Shown here: in pieces, positions 17,091 through 26,767 of the stretch
Layout: the number at the start of each line of letters is the position of its first letter
How positions within the stretch are numbered: position 1 is the first letter of the stretch
NCBI GenBank assembly: GCA_008015835.1
Contig: SSGH01000020.1
Span: 55,526-119,525 of the forward strand
Direction: 5' to 3'
DNA from: Lysobacter sp.
Lineage (GTDB): Bacteria; Pseudomonadota; Gammaproteobacteria; Xanthomonadales; Xanthomonadaceae
Length of the DNA: 64,000 nt
Translations under genes and position numbers: made by a program
The notes under the pieces: generated by a model
Told to the model about the DNA's origin: nothing
What the model saw: the letters and a program-made list of their open reading frames with translations, nothing else
Databases searched by the model: none

Positions 17091-19897
17091 GCCACCAACT
17101 CCTCATTCATCTCGGCCAGCAGCGCATCCAACTGTCCGTCAAACACGGTCCACGCCTTCTGCAGTCCGCCTTTGCTGGCCAGTTGCGCGTAGTCGAAATC
17201 GTCGCGCTCGATGCGGCAACTGCTGGCGATGTGGTCCTTGACCAGCCGCAGCCAGTCCATCTGCTCCGGCGTGAACGCCGTCGCGCGGCGGGCATTATGG
17301 CGGAACACCCAGTCGGCGAAGCGCTTGTCCACGGTGTCGGCGAACGGCCGCAGTTCCTCGTCCATGCCCAGCGCGAAGCGCACCAGCGACACTAGATCGG
17401 TGAGCTGACGGCGTACGCCGTGGCCGCGCACTTTCGTGTCCTGCACCCGCGCATAGGCCGACCACAGCGTCTCGGTCGTCAGCATCAACGGGGGCCGCGA
17501 CAATGCGTCGTGCAGTTCCTCGATCATCTCCAGCGTCAATGCGCGGCGGCGGTACGGCTGCGCGTAGAAGAACCCGAGCGCCGCGATGTCGTCGCGGTGG
17601 CTGTCCAGAAATTCGCGGAACTTGCTCACTGCGGCCTCGGCGTTGGCCTGCGCCTGCGCGGCGAATTCGCTGCGCGTCACCGTGTCCAGATTGAGGTGGT
17701 CGATCAGTTGCTCGCGTTCGCGACGCGCGGATTCGATCCACTCGCGCAGGGCCGGGGCGTCGAATGGTCGACAGGCGGCATCGACGCGCCTTCGCCGCGC
17801 GGCATCCAGTTCCGCTTGCGTCAACGAAGCCTCGTCGCGCGTGATGCCGGCGGCCTTCGCGGCGTCCAGCGCATCGGCGACGACGCGGTCGGGGTCCAGC
17901 GCCTGCACCAGACCGCGGGCGAGATCGTGCAGACCGAGGCCGCCGCTGGCGTGCTTGATCTTGGCGAGCGCCTTGTCGTCCAGTTGTTTGGCGAGACGCA
18001 CCAAGCGATTGCCGAGGCTCAGCACGGTGTCGGTGTCGCGTGCGCCCACCGCCACGCCCTTGAGCAAGCTGTCGAGGCTGAGCGCGGGCTTGCGCTCCAG
18101 CGGCCGGCTCTCGGTCTTCAGCGATTTTTCCACGCCCACGGCGTCGATCAGGACGAAGTGGGTCTTGGCGCCGTCGGCGGAGTTGCTGACCTTCTTCAAG
18201 GATTCGGCGTCGAGGCTGCGCACGCCGCGGCCTTTCATCTGCTCGTAGTAGCCCTTGCTGCGCACGTCGCGCATGAACAGCAGCACTTCCAGCGGTTTCA
18301 CGTCGGTGCCGGTGGCGATCATGTCCACGGTGACGGCGATGCGCGGGTGGTAGTCGTTGCGGAAGCTGGCGAGCACGCTGTCGGCGTCGTCGCCGGGAAT
18401 GGCCTTGCCGGTATCCGGGTCGGCGCCGGCGCGATAGGTGACTTTCTTGCAGAAGGCGTTGCCCTCGCCGTAAACCTCGCGCACGGTGCGGATGATGTCG
18501 TCGGCGTGGCTGTCGGTCTTGGCGAAGATCAGGGTCTTCGGCGTTTCCTTGCGGGCGGGGAAGATGCGCGTCTCCACCGCGGCCTTCATCGCCTGGACGA
18601 CGTTGCGGATTTGGCTGGGATTGACCACCGATCTGTCGAGTTCGGTCGCGCCGTAGGCGGTGTCTTCCTCGATCTGCGCCCAGCGTTTGGCGCGGGTTTC
18701 CCGGTCGCGGTGATCGATCCATTCCTTCGCCTTCAGCTCGGCCCCTTTGGCCGTGATCTCGGTTTCGATCTCGTACACGTCGTAGCCGACATTGACGCCG
18801 TCGACCACCGATTGTTCGTAGCAGTACTCGGCGACCACGTTTTCGTTGAAGAAACCGTAGGTGCGCTTGTCCGGGGTGGCCGTCAAGCCGATCAGGAAGG
18901 CGTCGAAGTAGTCGAGCACCTGTTTCCACAGGTTGTAGATGCTGCGATGGCACTCGTCGATGACGATGAAATCGAATTCCTCGATCGGCACGTTCGGGTT
19001 GTATTGCACCAGCCGCGCCTGAGCGTCGGTCTGGCCGACTTCGTTGAGCGAGATGTCTTCGCTGGCGTCCGCGAGTTCGGTGCCGGACAGAATCGAGTAC
19101 ATGCGCTGAATCGTGCTGATGCAGACCTGCGCATGCGGGTCGATGCGACTGGAGGCGAGTCGCTGCACGTTGTACAGCTCGGTGAACTTGCGGCCGTCGT
19201 CCGGCGGCGTGTAGGCCATGAACTCCTGATGCGCCTGCTTGCCGAGGTTGCGGGTATCGACCAGGAACAGAATGCGTTTGGCGCCACCGAATTTCAGCAG
19301 GCGATAGACCGAGGTGATGGCGGTGAAGGTCTTGCCGGCGCCGGTGGCCATGTGGATCAGCGCGCGCGGTTTGTTCTTCGCCAGCGATGCTTCCAAGCCG
19401 GCGACGGCGGCGATCTGACACTCGCGCAAGTTGCGTTCGGGCAGCGGCGGCATCCGGGTGAGGCGGCGGCGCAGAGTGTCGGGTTGCGCGGCCCAGTCGG
19501 CCAGGGTCTGCGGGCGGAAAAAGTGGAACAGTTCGCGGGCGCGCGGCGCCGGATCGGCGCCGTCGGTGAACCACACGATCTGGCCGGTCGCTTCGTAGAG
19601 GAAACGAAGCGACTGCTCGCCATTGCGCCATTTCAGCGTGGCGTTGGCGTAGCGCTCGGTCTGGGTTTCGTGGACGCTGAGGGTGTGCCCGGCTTCGTCG
19701 CGTTTGGCTTCGATGACGCCGACCGGCACGCGATCGACGAAGAGGACATAGTCGGCCGGTCCGGTCTCGGTGGGGTATTCGCGCACCGCGATGCCCAGCC
19801 CTGCACCGAGGTTGATCTGTTTGGTGTCCTGCACGATCCAGCCCGCCTGCTCGAGTTTCTGGTCGATCGAGCGTCGGGCTTTGGCTTCAGGTGTCAT
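17087..19897 (-). CDS. hsdR: Type I restriction enzyme motor/endonuclease subunit HsdR
   Basis: This 936-residue subunit cleaves and translocates unmethylated DNA. The N-terminal nuclease has a PD-(D/E)xK pattern (Asp49 in 'GPADYVLF', Glu63-x-Lys65 in 'GVIEAK'). The superfamily-2 motor has Walker A 'MATGAGKT' (183-190), DECH at 314-317, 'LTATP', and motif V/VI segments 'TVDMIATGTDVKPLE' and 'QMKGRGVRS'. A C-terminal helical region, which contacts HsdM/HsdS, ends the protein. It is the first gene of the minus-strand operon and overlaps hsdS by four bases (GTGA). The 229 bases upstream separate it from the tRNA-Ala gene, whose terminator would isolate the operon from rnd transcription. Confidence 0.95.
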   Translation of the reverse strand: MTPEAKARRSIDQKLEQAGWIVQDTKQINLGAGLGIAVREYPTETGPADYVLFVDRVPVGVIEAKRDEAGHTLSVHETQTERYANATLKWRNGEQSLRFLYEATGQIVWFTDGADPAPRARELFHFFRPQTLADWAAQPDTLRRRLTRMPPLPERNLRECQIAAVAGLEASLAKNKPRALIHMATGAGKTFTAITSVYRLLKFGGAKRILFLVDTRNLGKQAHQEFMAYTPPDDGRKFTELYNVQRLASSRIDPHAQVCISTIQRMYSILSGTELADASEDISLNEVGQTDAQARLVQYNPNVPIEEFDFIVIDECHRSIYNLWKQVLDYFDAFLIGLTATPDKRTYGFFNENVVAEYCYEQSVVDGVNVGYDVYEIETEITAKGAELKAKEWIDHRDRETRAKRWAQIEEDTAYGATELDRSVVNPSQIRNVVQAMKAAVETRIFPARKETPKTLIFAKTDSHADDIIRTVREVYGEGNAFCKKVTYRAGADPDTGKAIPGDDADSVLASFRNDYHPRIAVTVDMIATGTDVKPLEVLLFMRDVRSKGYYEQMKGRGVRSLDAESLKKVSNSADGAKTHFVLIDAVGVEKSLKTESRPLERKPALSLDSLLKGVAVGARDTDTVLSLGNRLVRLAKQLDDKALAKIKHASGGLGLHDLARGLVQALDPDRVVADALDAAKAAGITRDEASLTQAELDAARRRRVDAACRPFDAPALREWIESARREREQLIDHLNLDTVTRSEFAAQAQANAEAAVSKFREFLDSHRDDIAALGFFYAQPYRRRALTLEMIEELHDALSRPPLMLTTETLWSAYARVQDTKVRGHGVRRQLTDLVSLVRFALGMDEELRPFADTVDKRFADWVFRHNARRATAFTPEQMDWLRLVKDHIASSCRIERDDFDYAQLASKGGLQKAWTVFDGQLDALLAEMNEELVA

Positions 19898-20085
19898 CCG
19901 TGCTGTCCCCGTTCAGCGATGCAGATCGTGTTGGCCATCGAATCGACCGCATCATAGGCGCTGCGGCGCTGCGGCGCATCGACGCAGCGGGGTGGCGTCG
20001 TCGAAATTCGACGCCCCGCTCGCGTCGCGAATGCGCCGGGTAACGACACGCCGCGCAACAGTGCGATCGACCACATGCGAGCAAC

Positions 20086-20115
20086 AAAAAAGCCGACCCT
20101 TGCGGATCGGCTTTC
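20086..20115 (-). terminator. Intrinsic terminator of the tRNA-Ala transcript
   Basis: Read on the minus strand, AAAGCCGATCC-GCAA-GGGTCGGCTTTTTT forms a nine-to-ten-pair stem followed by a T run. It starts 12 bases after the CCA end of the tRNA. Confidence 0.85.
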
Positions 20116-20126
20116 GTGTATTGGGT

Positions 20127-20202
<76 letters not shown>

Positions 20203-20217
20203 ACGCGGGGACGCGCA

Positions 20218-21420
20218 TTATACGGTCCCGAATCGGTCGCCGCCAGTCGTCCGGGCGGCGTCGGTGGACGGGCCCGAAGCGCCGGTCAGCAGCGGGGCCA
20301 GCACCGGTTCGAGTTGGGCGCGGCGCCAGCCGGCGAGGGCGCCGGGCCAGTCTTGGCCGTCCTGCAGCGCTTCCAGCCAGCGGCGGGACGCCAGCACGCC
20401 GTCGGGCAAATCCAGCCGGGCGCTGAGGCCGGCCACGGCCTGCTGCAGGCGTTTGAAGGCCTCGCGGTCGCGGTCGTCGCCGCGCGCCGGCGGCATCCGC
20501 GCTTCGTCCGGCAGCGGGGTGTCCAGCGCCTGCCAAATCGCGGCGGCCAAGCGTCGCGGCGATTTCGGTTGCGCGTCGAGCCAGCTCTGCAGCGAGGCGA
20601 GGTCCGTGGGCGACTTGCGGGCCAGCGCATGCGCCAGTTCGTTGTCCAGAATCCAGTTGCGCGGGCGGTCGTGGTCGCGGGCGTAGCGTTCGCGCCAGCG
20701 CAGCAGCCGCAGCAGGCGCGTTTGCGCGGCGGCGTCGAGAAACTGCGCGCTGCGCAGGCTCAGATGCGGCCATGGGTCGAGCGCGTCGTCGGTGGCGTTG
20801 GCCAGCGCGCGCGCGCAGTCCTCGTCCAGCCATGCGCGACGCCCCTGCGCGTCCAGACGCGCGGCCAGCAGGGCGTGCAGGCGATGCAGATGGCGCACAT
20901 CGTCGGCGGCGTAGCGCAATTGCGACGGCGACAGCGGCCGACGCAGCCAATCCGAGCGCGTTTCGCCCTTATCGACCTCTTCGCCCAGCAGCGCGAGCAC
21001 CAGTTTCTGATAGCCCAGGCCCGCGCCGATGCCGCACAGGGCGGCGGCGGTTTGGGTGTCGAACAGCGGCTCGGGCACGGCGTCGCACACATGCCGCAGC
21101 GCGATCAAATCCTCGCCCGCGCTGTGCATCAGCTTTTCGATGCGGCGGTCGCGCAACACGCGCGCTAAGGCCGCGGGCATGCCGGGAACCAGCGGGTCGA
21201 CGAGCAGAATGCGGCCGCGATCGATCGCGTCGCGTTCCGGGATCGCGATCTGCACCAGCGCCAACTGCGGCCAGTAGGTCTTCTCGCGGACGAATTCGGT
21301 GTCCAGGCCGATACGGGCGGGAACGCCGTCGGATCGCGCGGCGTCCGAAAATTCGGCGTCCAATGCGGTCGGGTCGGCGATCCATGCCGCGGGCCATGCG
21401 GTCGTCGGGTCGGTGCTCAA
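20218..21420 (-). CDS. rnd: Ribonuclease D
   Basis: This is a 3'-5' exoribonuclease that trims tRNA precursors. The DEDDy nuclease motifs are visible: 'GLDTEFVREKTYWPQLALVQ' (Exo I), 'LMHSAGEDLIALRHV' (Exo II) and 'LRYAADDVRHLHRLH' (Exo III). Two HRDC-like helical domains follow (about 210-370). The 400-residue length fits the family. The start is a TTG; no ATG or GTG lies further upstream in the frame, and about 43 residues precede DTEF, which fits the family. The gene lies just before tRNA-Ala on the same strand and may be co-transcribed with one of its own substrates. It is divergent from the SUMF1-type gene, with 53 bases between them. Confidence 0.93.
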   Translation of the reverse strand: MSTDPTTAWPAAWIADPTALDAEFSDAARSDGVPARIGLDTEFVREKTYWPQLALVQIAIPERDAIDRGRILLVDPLVPGMPAALARVLRDRRIEKLMHSAGEDLIALRHVCDAVPEPLFDTQTAAALCGIGAGLGYQKLVLALLGEEVDKGETRSDWLRRPLSPSQLRYAADDVRHLHRLHALLAARLDAQGRRAWLDEDCARALANATDDALDPWPHLSLRSAQFLDAAAQTRLLRLLRWRERYARDHDRPRNWILDNELAHALARKSPTDLASLQSWLDAQPKSPRRLAAAIWQALDTPLPDEARMPPARGDDRDREAFKRLQQAVAGLSARLDLPDGVLASRRWLEALQDGQDWPGALAGWRRAQLEPVLAPLLTGASGPSTDAARTTGGDRFGTV

Positions 21421-21473
21421 CAGGGCGTCCAGTCGGGGCCGGTTCGGGCGGGGCGGCTATGCTATGGCCTGTG

Positions 21474-23555
21474 ATGCGGAACTGCACACCTTTCTCGCGC
21501 TTTCGATGCGCCCGGCCCGCGCCGCCGAGGCTCGCCGCGCATGCGCATGCGCGCGCGAAGGCGCGGCTGCGCGAATTCGCGCGTCGGTTCGCGCCGCCGC
21601 CGGTGGCATCCGTGTCGAAGGCATCCGTGTCGACGGCGTGCGCGCTGGCGGCGATGCTGGCGCTGACCGCGTGCCGCGACCCGGCGCCTGCGACGCCGCT
21701 CCCAACGTCCGCGTCCCCGACGCCCGCGCCCGCGGCGAACCTCGCCAACGGCGCGCGCGTGATCGTCAGCGGCGACGACGCCATCGCCGAGACGCTGACC
21801 TGGCGAAGCCCGGCCGTGGCGCTGCCCGCCGTCGCCGCGACGGACGACGCGCGCGCCCGCGCCGCGATGGTGCGCGCGCTCGCCGCGCTGCGTCGCCGGG
21901 CGGCGACGGCGCTGTCGCAGGACCGCCTGTACGAAGACGGCGATGCGGCGATCCCTATCTATCTGGCGCTGATCGCGCGCGACGCCGACGACGCCGCGGC
22001 GCAAACCGGCCTGCAGCGCGCGTTCGGGCGCATGATCGCGCTCGGCGACGCCGCGCTGGCGGACGCCGACATCGACGCCGACGCCCTGCGAAAAGCCCGC
22101 GCGATCGCAGCGGTCGTGCGCACCGTGGGCACCGGCGAGCGCGAAGCCGCCGGCTTGGCGTATTTGGGGCGGGTCGACGTCGCGGATGCGATGTGGGACA
22201 TCAACGAAGCGGCCGAGCGCGAGCTCGCCGCCGGCCGGCTGGGCGAGGGCGCGCCCGGCCGCAGCAGCGCGGACGGCGCGCTGCCGCGGTTCCGGCAAGC
22301 GCTCGCGCTGGTGCCGGGGCAGGCGCGGGCGATGCAGGGTTTGGCGGCGGTGGAGAGTGCGCTGCTGCGGCGCGCCGAGGACGCCGCCCAGCGCAGCGAC
22401 TTCGTCGACGCCGAGCTGTGGCTGCAGTACGCCGGGAACGTGCGTCCGGGCTTCGACACGGTCCGCGTCGGCCGCGAGCGCGTCGAGGCGATCCGCCGCG
22501 CCAAGATCGCGGCGCTGCACGATGAGGGCATGCACCTGCTCGAACGGCCGAATATGCCCAATCACCTGAAACGGGCGCGGCAAACCTTGGCCGACCTGTT
22601 GCTGATTTCCACGCCCGGCGACGCTTCGGCCGCTGCGCTGCGCGCGAAGATCGATTTGGCGACGCACTACGGCCTGATGCGTCCGGGCCAGCGCTTCGAA
22701 GACGCGCTGAAGCAAGTCGGCAATGGGCCGGGCATGATCGTGGTGCCGCACGGCGGCTTCCGCATGGGCGCGCGCAAGAACGAAATCGATGGCGACGACG
22801 CCGAGCGCCCGCAGCGTTACGTCCGTTTCGACCGCGGCTTCGCGATGTCGCTCACCGAGATCACCGTCGCCCAGTTCCGCCGCTTCGTGGCCGATAGCGG
22901 TTATCGCCCGCGCGCGGTGCGTCGCGGCCATTCGCTGGTGTACGACCCGCGCGGCGGCAATTTCGTGCATCGCAGCGGCGTGGATTGGCGCCACGACTAC
23001 GTCGGCCGCGCGGCTGCGGACGATTTGCCGGTGCTGCACGTGACCGCGAAAGACGCCGAAGCCTACGCGCGTTGGCTGTCCGAACGCAGCGGCGAGCGCT
23101 ATCGCCTGCCCAGCGAAGCGGAGTTCGAATACGCGGTGCGCGCGGGCAGCACGACGCGCTTTCCCTGGGGCGAGGGCTCGCCGCTCGCGAATACGGGCAA
23201 CTTCACCGGCGCGCGCGATGTCGCGCCGGAAGGCCGGCGCTGGGGCAATGCGTTCGCGGGTTACGGCGACGGCCATTGGGGCCCGGCGCCGGTCGCGTCG
23301 TTCAGGCCGAACGCCTTCGGTCTGTACGATATCGACGGCAACGTCAGCGAATGGGTCGCCGATTGCTGGCATGATGGCTACCGCCGCGCGCCGACGCAGG
23401 GCGAGGCATGGGTCAATCCGGGCTGTCGCGTGCGCGTGGTGCGCGGCGGCGCGTGGGCCAACTCGCCGGCGCAGACGCGTTCGGCGTGGCGCATCCATGC
23501 CGACGCCGATGTCGCCAACGCCAAGACCGGGTTCCGGGTGGTGCGCGATTTGTAA
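21474..23555 (+). CDS. SUMF1/FGE-type domain lipoprotein with helical N-terminal region
   Basis: The protein has about 693 residues. A lipobox-like 'MLALTAC' lies about 70 residues after the chosen ATG. An in-frame GTG at 21603 would give a normal short signal peptide and may be the true start. Residues about 110-400 are Ala/Arg-rich and helical, possibly TPR-like. The C-terminal ~260 residues are a formylglycine-generating-enzyme-sulfatase (SUMF1) fold: 'MIVVPHGGFRMGA', 'SLTEITVAQFRRFV', 'LPSEAEFEYAVRAGS', 'FGLYDIDGNVSEWVADC' and 'VVRGGAWANSPAQTRSAWR'. The last segment lacks the cysteines that aerobic FGE uses for catalysis. It is therefore probably a binding or structural SUMF1 relative, not a true FGE. 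Confidence 0.85.
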   Translation: MRNCTPFSRFRCARPAPPRLAAHAHARAKARLREFARRFAPPPVASVSKASVSTACALAAMLALTACRDPAPATPLPTSASPTPAPAANLANGARVIVSGDDAIAETLTWRSPAVALPAVAATDDARARAAMVRALAALRRRAATALSQDRLYEDGDAAIPIYLALIARDADDAAAQTGLQRAFGRMIALGDAALADADIDADALRKARAIAAVVRTVGTGEREAAGLAYLGRVDVADAMWDINEAAERELAAGRLGEGAPGRSSADGALPRFRQALALVPGQARAMQGLAAVESALLRRAEDAAQRSDFVDAELWLQYAGNVRPGFDTVRVGRERVEAIRRAKIAALHDEGMHLLERPNMPNHLKRARQTLADLLLISTPGDASAAALRAKIDLATHYGLMRPGQRFEDALKQVGNGPGMIVVPHGGFRMGARKNEIDGDDAERPQRYVRFDRGFAMSLTEITVAQFRRFVADSGYRPRAVRRGHSLVYDPRGGNFVHRSGVDWRHDYVGRAAADDLPVLHVTAKDAEAYARWLSERSGERYRLPSEAEFEYAVRAGSTTRFPWGEGSPLANTGNFTGARDVAPEGRRWGNAFAGYGDGHWGPAPVASFRPNAFGLYDIDGNVSEWVADCWHDGYRRAPTQGEAWVNPGCRVRVVRGGAWANSPAQTRSAWRIHADADVANAKTGFRVVRDL

Positions 23556-23677
23556 GCACGCGATCGCGCGCGAGTGCGATGCGGGCGAGGCGCTTCGGAA
23601 CCCATGCACGAACGTACGGATGTTGTTGAAAACCCGCGTCGCGAACTTCGGTCGCGACGCCGCACGAGGGGCAAGCG

Positions 23678-24571
23678 ATGAGACAGAATCCATTCGGCCG
23701 CAATGCGGGACAGTCGTACGGCCAACGTCGGCGCGGCATCAATCCGCGCTTCATCATCCTGATCCTGTTCGCGCTGTACGGCGGCTATTACTGGCTGTCG
23801 AATCGCACCGAAGACCCGTACACCGGCGAGAAAGTGCTGATCGACAGCAGCATCTCGGTGGACGAAGAAGTGGCGATGGGCCTGCAGGCCTACGAGCAGA
23901 TCCTGTCGCAGGAGCGCCCGGTCGATCCGAATTCGCAGGTCGCGCGCCAAGTGCGCACGATCGCCGAAAGGCTGATCGCGAAAGTGCCCGAAGTGGAAGC
24001 CGCGCTGGCCGCCGAAAACGGCAAGCAGCCGAACAGCGTGTGGAAGGATTTCGAGTGGGACGTGAACGTCATCCAATCGGATCAAGCCAATGCGTTCTGT
24101 TTGCCCGGCGGCAAGATGGCGGTCTACACCGGCTTGCTGCCGGTCGCGCAGAATGCCGACGCGGTGGCGGTGGTGATGGGCCACGAAATCGCGCACGCCC
24201 TGCTGCGCCACGGCGCGCAGCGCATGTCGCAGCAGAAGCTCGGCCAAATCGGCCAGATGGCCGGCGCGATGAGCGGCATGGACCCGCAGCAGCAACAGAT
24301 GATGCAGGCCGCGATGGGCTACGGCTATCTGCTGCCGTACGCGCGCAAACACGAAACCCAGGCCGACGCCGTCGGCTTGATGCTCGCCGCCGCCGCGTGC
24401 TTCGACCCGCAGGAAGCGGTGCCGCTGTGGGAACGCATGAGCGAAGCCAGCGGCGGCCGCGCGCCGCCGGAGTTTTCTTCGACGCACCCGAACCCCGGCA
24501 CGCGCATCCAGAACCTGCAGGCGCTGATGCCGAAGGCGATGGAATATCGCCAGAAGTTCTGTCGCCAATAA
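23678..24571 (+). CDS. M48-family zinc metallopeptidase (LoiP/YfgC-like)
   Basis: This 297-residue protein has one N-terminal membrane segment (about 23-42, 'FIILILFALYGGYYWL'), so the peptidase domain faces the periplasm. The zinc site is 'GHEIAHALLRH' (HExxH) with a downstream Glu in 'HETQADAVGLMLAA', and the domain ends with 'STHPNPGTRIQNL' as in M48C peptidases. Such enzymes take part in envelope quality control. The start ATG follows an ACGAGGGG site. It lies 122 bases after the SUMF1-type gene and 19 bases before the next lipoprotein gene, probably in one transcript. Confidence 0.9.
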   Translation: MRQNPFGRNAGQSYGQRRRGINPRFIILILFALYGGYYWLSNRTEDPYTGEKVLIDSSISVDEEVAMGLQAYEQILSQERPVDPNSQVARQVRTIAERLIAKVPEVEAALAAENGKQPNSVWKDFEWDVNVIQSDQANAFCLPGGKMAVYTGLLPVAQNADAVAVVMGHEIAHALLRHGAQRMSQQKLGQIGQMAGAMSGMDPQQQQMMQAAMGYGYLLPYARKHETQADAVGLMLAAAACFDPQEAVPLWERMSEASGGRAPPEFSSTHPNPGTRIQNLQALMPKAMEYRQKFCRQ

Positions 24572-24590
24572 GGCCGTCGCGGCGATCTCG

Positions 24591-25520
24591 ATGCGGTTGC
24601 GACGCCGCGAAACGCCGATGCGCAGCCCCACGAACTGGGCCTTGGCGGTCGTGTTCGCGCTCGCGCTGTGCGGCGGCGGCTGCGCGACGGACACGGGCGC
24701 AGCCGAGTCGGTGTCGTACCTATACGCCGATCCGCGCCCGGTCGCGATGGACGGCTACGACGGCGATGTCATGGAGCCGTTTCTGACGCGCGACGGTCGC
24801 TATCTGATCTTCAATAATTCGAACCATCCGTCCGTCGATACGAATCTGCACTATGCGGAGCGCGTGGACGACGCGCGGTTCCGCTACAAGGGCGAAGTGC
24901 GCGGTGCGAATACCGCGAAGTTGGACGCCGTCGCGACGATGGATCGCGATGGCGTTTTCTATTTCGTTTCGCTGCGCGAGCACGAAAAAACCCGCGATTC
25001 GATTTTCCGCGGCGCGTTTCGCGATGGCACGCTGAGCGGGGTCGAAGCCGTGCCCGGCATCTCCCGAAAGAAAGCGCTGTCGATCAATTTCGATGTCGAC
25101 ATCAGCCCCGATGGTGCGCGGATGTACGTCGTGGACGGCCGCTTCGATCTGCTCTGGGTCTTGGGGCCGAAAGCCGCGGACATCGTGGCGATGGATCGGC
25201 GCGGCGACGGCTTCGTTCCCGCGCCGGACAGCGCCGCGGTGCTGCGCGCGGTGAACAGCGATGTGCTGGAGTACGCGCCGAGCGTCTCCGCCGATGGGCG
25301 CACATTGCTGTTCACGCGTCTACGGCGCGGGCTCGGCGCGGAGCCGGCGATTTACGTGTCGCAGCGCGACGACCCAGCGCGACCGTTCGGCCCCGCGCGG
25401 CGGCTCGCGGCGCTGGAGGGTTTCGTCGAGGCGACCACGTTCTCGGTCGACGAACGCACGATCTACTACCACAAAAAAGTCGGCGACCGATTCGCGCTGT
25501 TCATGGCGACGAAACGCTGA
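24591..25520 (+). CDS. Beta-propeller (PD40/WD40-like) lipoprotein of unknown function
   Basis: The protein has 309 residues from the first ATG, or 300 from the ATG at 24618, which places the signal sequence at the very N-terminus ('NWALAVVFALALCGGGC', probable lipid-modified Cys). The mature part has repeated propeller blades of the PD40 type: 'PFLTRDGRYLIFNN', 'VDISPDGARMYVVDG', 'PSVSADGRTLLFTRL' and 'TTFSVDERTIYYHK'. These resemble TolB-type blades. It probably sits in the periplasm on a membrane. No partner or ligand is evident. It follows the M48 peptidase by 19 bases. Confidence 0.8.
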   Translation: MRLRRRETPMRSPTNWALAVVFALALCGGGCATDTGAAESVSYLYADPRPVAMDGYDGDVMEPFLTRDGRYLIFNNSNHPSVDTNLHYAERVDDARFRYKGEVRGANTAKLDAVATMDRDGVFYFVSLREHEKTRDSIFRGAFRDGTLSGVEAVPGISRKKALSINFDVDISPDGARMYVVDGRFDLLWVLGPKAADIVAMDRRGDGFVPAPDSAAVLRAVNSDVLEYAPSVSADGRTLLFTRLRRGLGAEPAIYVSQRDDPARPFGPARRLAALEGFVEATTFSVDERTIYYHKKVGDRFALFMATKR

Positions 25521-25582
25521 GGCGACATGCCTCGGCGCGCGCCGGCGATCGGGCGAGACGAACGGGCGAGACGAACCGGCGC

Positions 25583-25756
25583 TTAAAGCCCTTTGAACAG
25601 CGTCGACAGCAGCAACAGCACGAACGCGGTGGTCAACAGCCAAAACGCGTTCGGCGCGGCGATCGCGAAATAGCCGAGTTTTCCGGCGATGCCGGCGCCG
25701 CCGAGCAATAGGGCGATCAGGAAGGAAGGCGTGCTGGGCGGTGTGAGTCGGATCAT
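25583..25756 (-). CDS. Small membrane protein, 57 aa
   Basis: From the ATG at 25756 the product is 57 residues with two hydrophobic segments, 'FLIALLLGGAGIAGKLGYF' and 'FWLLTTAFVLLLLSTLF', separated by a short Ala/Pro turn: a hairpin membrane protein. It lies 94 bases after the second phaB-like gene on the same strand. I do not recognise a family. Confidence 0.6.
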   Translation of the reverse strand: MIRLTPPSTPSFLIALLLGGAGIAGKLGYFAIAAPNAFWLLTTAFVLLLLSTLFKGL

Positions 25757-25850
25757 GCGTATTTGTAAGGTGTGATTGCGTGAGGTTCGAAAAGAAGCGA
25801 TGCGCGAATCGCATGTGGCGCCGGCCGGCATCGCGCGCATCGCGAAGACG

Positions 25851-26615
25851 TCAGAAGCTGATGAACAAGCCGCCGTTGACCGGGATATTCGCGCCGGTGA
25901 TGAAGCCGGCCTCGTCGTCGGCCAGGAACACCACGGTGCGCGCGATTTCGCTGGGCTTGCCGATGCGGCCGACGGGCACGTGCGCGAGGATGTCGGCGCG
26001 CACCGCGTCGGGAATGGTGTTGACCATCGCGGTTTCGCAGTAGCCCGGCGAGATCGAATTCACGGTCACGCCTTTGCGCGCCACTTCGCGCGCCAGCGCC
26101 ATGGTGAAGCCGTGCATGCCGGCTTTCGCGGCCGAGTAATTGGTTTGTCCGAACTGGCCGGTCTGGCCGTTGATCGAGCTGATGTTGACGATGCGTCCGA
26201 AGCCGCGCGCGGTCATGCCTTCGATCGCGTGCCGGCACAGGTTGAACACGCTGTCGAGATTGACGTTCAGCACCGCGTCCCATTGCGCTTTCTCCATCTT
26301 GCGCAAGGTCACATCGCGGGTGATGCCGGCGGCGTTGACCAGGATATCGAGCGAGCCATGCTTCGCCTCGACATCGCGCACGAACGCGCCGCAGGCCTCG
26401 AAATCGCAGACGTCCAGCGCCGCGAAGCGGATATCGAGGCCGTCGACTTCGCGTTCGAACTCGGCGATGCGCTCGGTGCGCGCGCCCAAGTCCGCGGCGA
26501 TTACGGTAGCGCCGGTACGCGCCAGCGCCCTGCAGATTTCCGTGCCTAAGCCGCCGATGCCGCCGGTGACCACGGCCACCCGCGACGCGCGTTCCGAATT
26601 CGCTGCACTCGCCAC
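25851..26615 (-). CDS. SDR oxidoreductase, acetoacetyl-CoA reductase-like (second copy)
   Basis: This 254-residue short-chain dehydrogenase has the NAD(P) motif 'VVTGGIGGLGTEI', 'NAAG', the catalytic Ser in 'VNISSINGQTGQFGQ', and Tyr-x-x-x-Lys in 'YSAAKAG'. It follows the PhaB pattern closely, including 'GITRD...RKM...QWDAVLNVNLDSVFN' in parts and 'INGQTGQFGQTNY'. PhaB reduces acetoacetyl-CoA to 3-hydroxybutyryl-CoA for polyhydroxyalkanoate synthesis. This copy has an Asp after the second strand ('VIAADLGARTE'), which suggests NADH preference, whereas the other copy has 'NYRNEER'. The start is a GTG with AGGGGA upstream. It follows phaR by 152 bases on the same strand. Confidence 0.88.
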   Translation of the reverse strand: MASAANSERASRVAVVTGGIGGLGTEICRALARTGATVIAADLGARTERIAEFEREVDGLDIRFAALDVCDFEACGAFVRDVEAKHGSLDILVNAAGITRDVTLRKMEKAQWDAVLNVNLDSVFNLCRHAIEGMTARGFGRIVNISSINGQTGQFGQTNYSAAKAGMHGFTMALAREVARKGVTVNSISPGYCETAMVNTIPDAVRADILAHVPVGRIGKPSEIARTVVFLADDEAGFITGANIPVNGGLFISF

Positions 26616-26767
26616 GTTCGTTTCCCCTGTGCGTTCGTCTGTCGATCGTTGGAATCGCCCATGCCGCGCGCTGCTTCGGGCGCCGGGCGCGCCGCCGCGA
26701 CGTGCGGAACGGAATGGATGCGTTGCTGTCGCCGCCGCGAAGCCGCGGCGATGCGCCCTCGCGGGCG

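Noticed and set aside
17295..19631. 778-residue minus-strand frame inside hsdR
   Set aside because: It is a shifted reading of hsdR codons, with Arg-rich low-complexity product and no start signals.
17420..19957. 845-residue plus-strand open frame opposite hsdR
   Set aside because: It is an antisense frame of a well-supported gene in GC-rich DNA. It is rich in His, Gly and Val without any domain, and hsdR on the other strand has all catalytic motifs.
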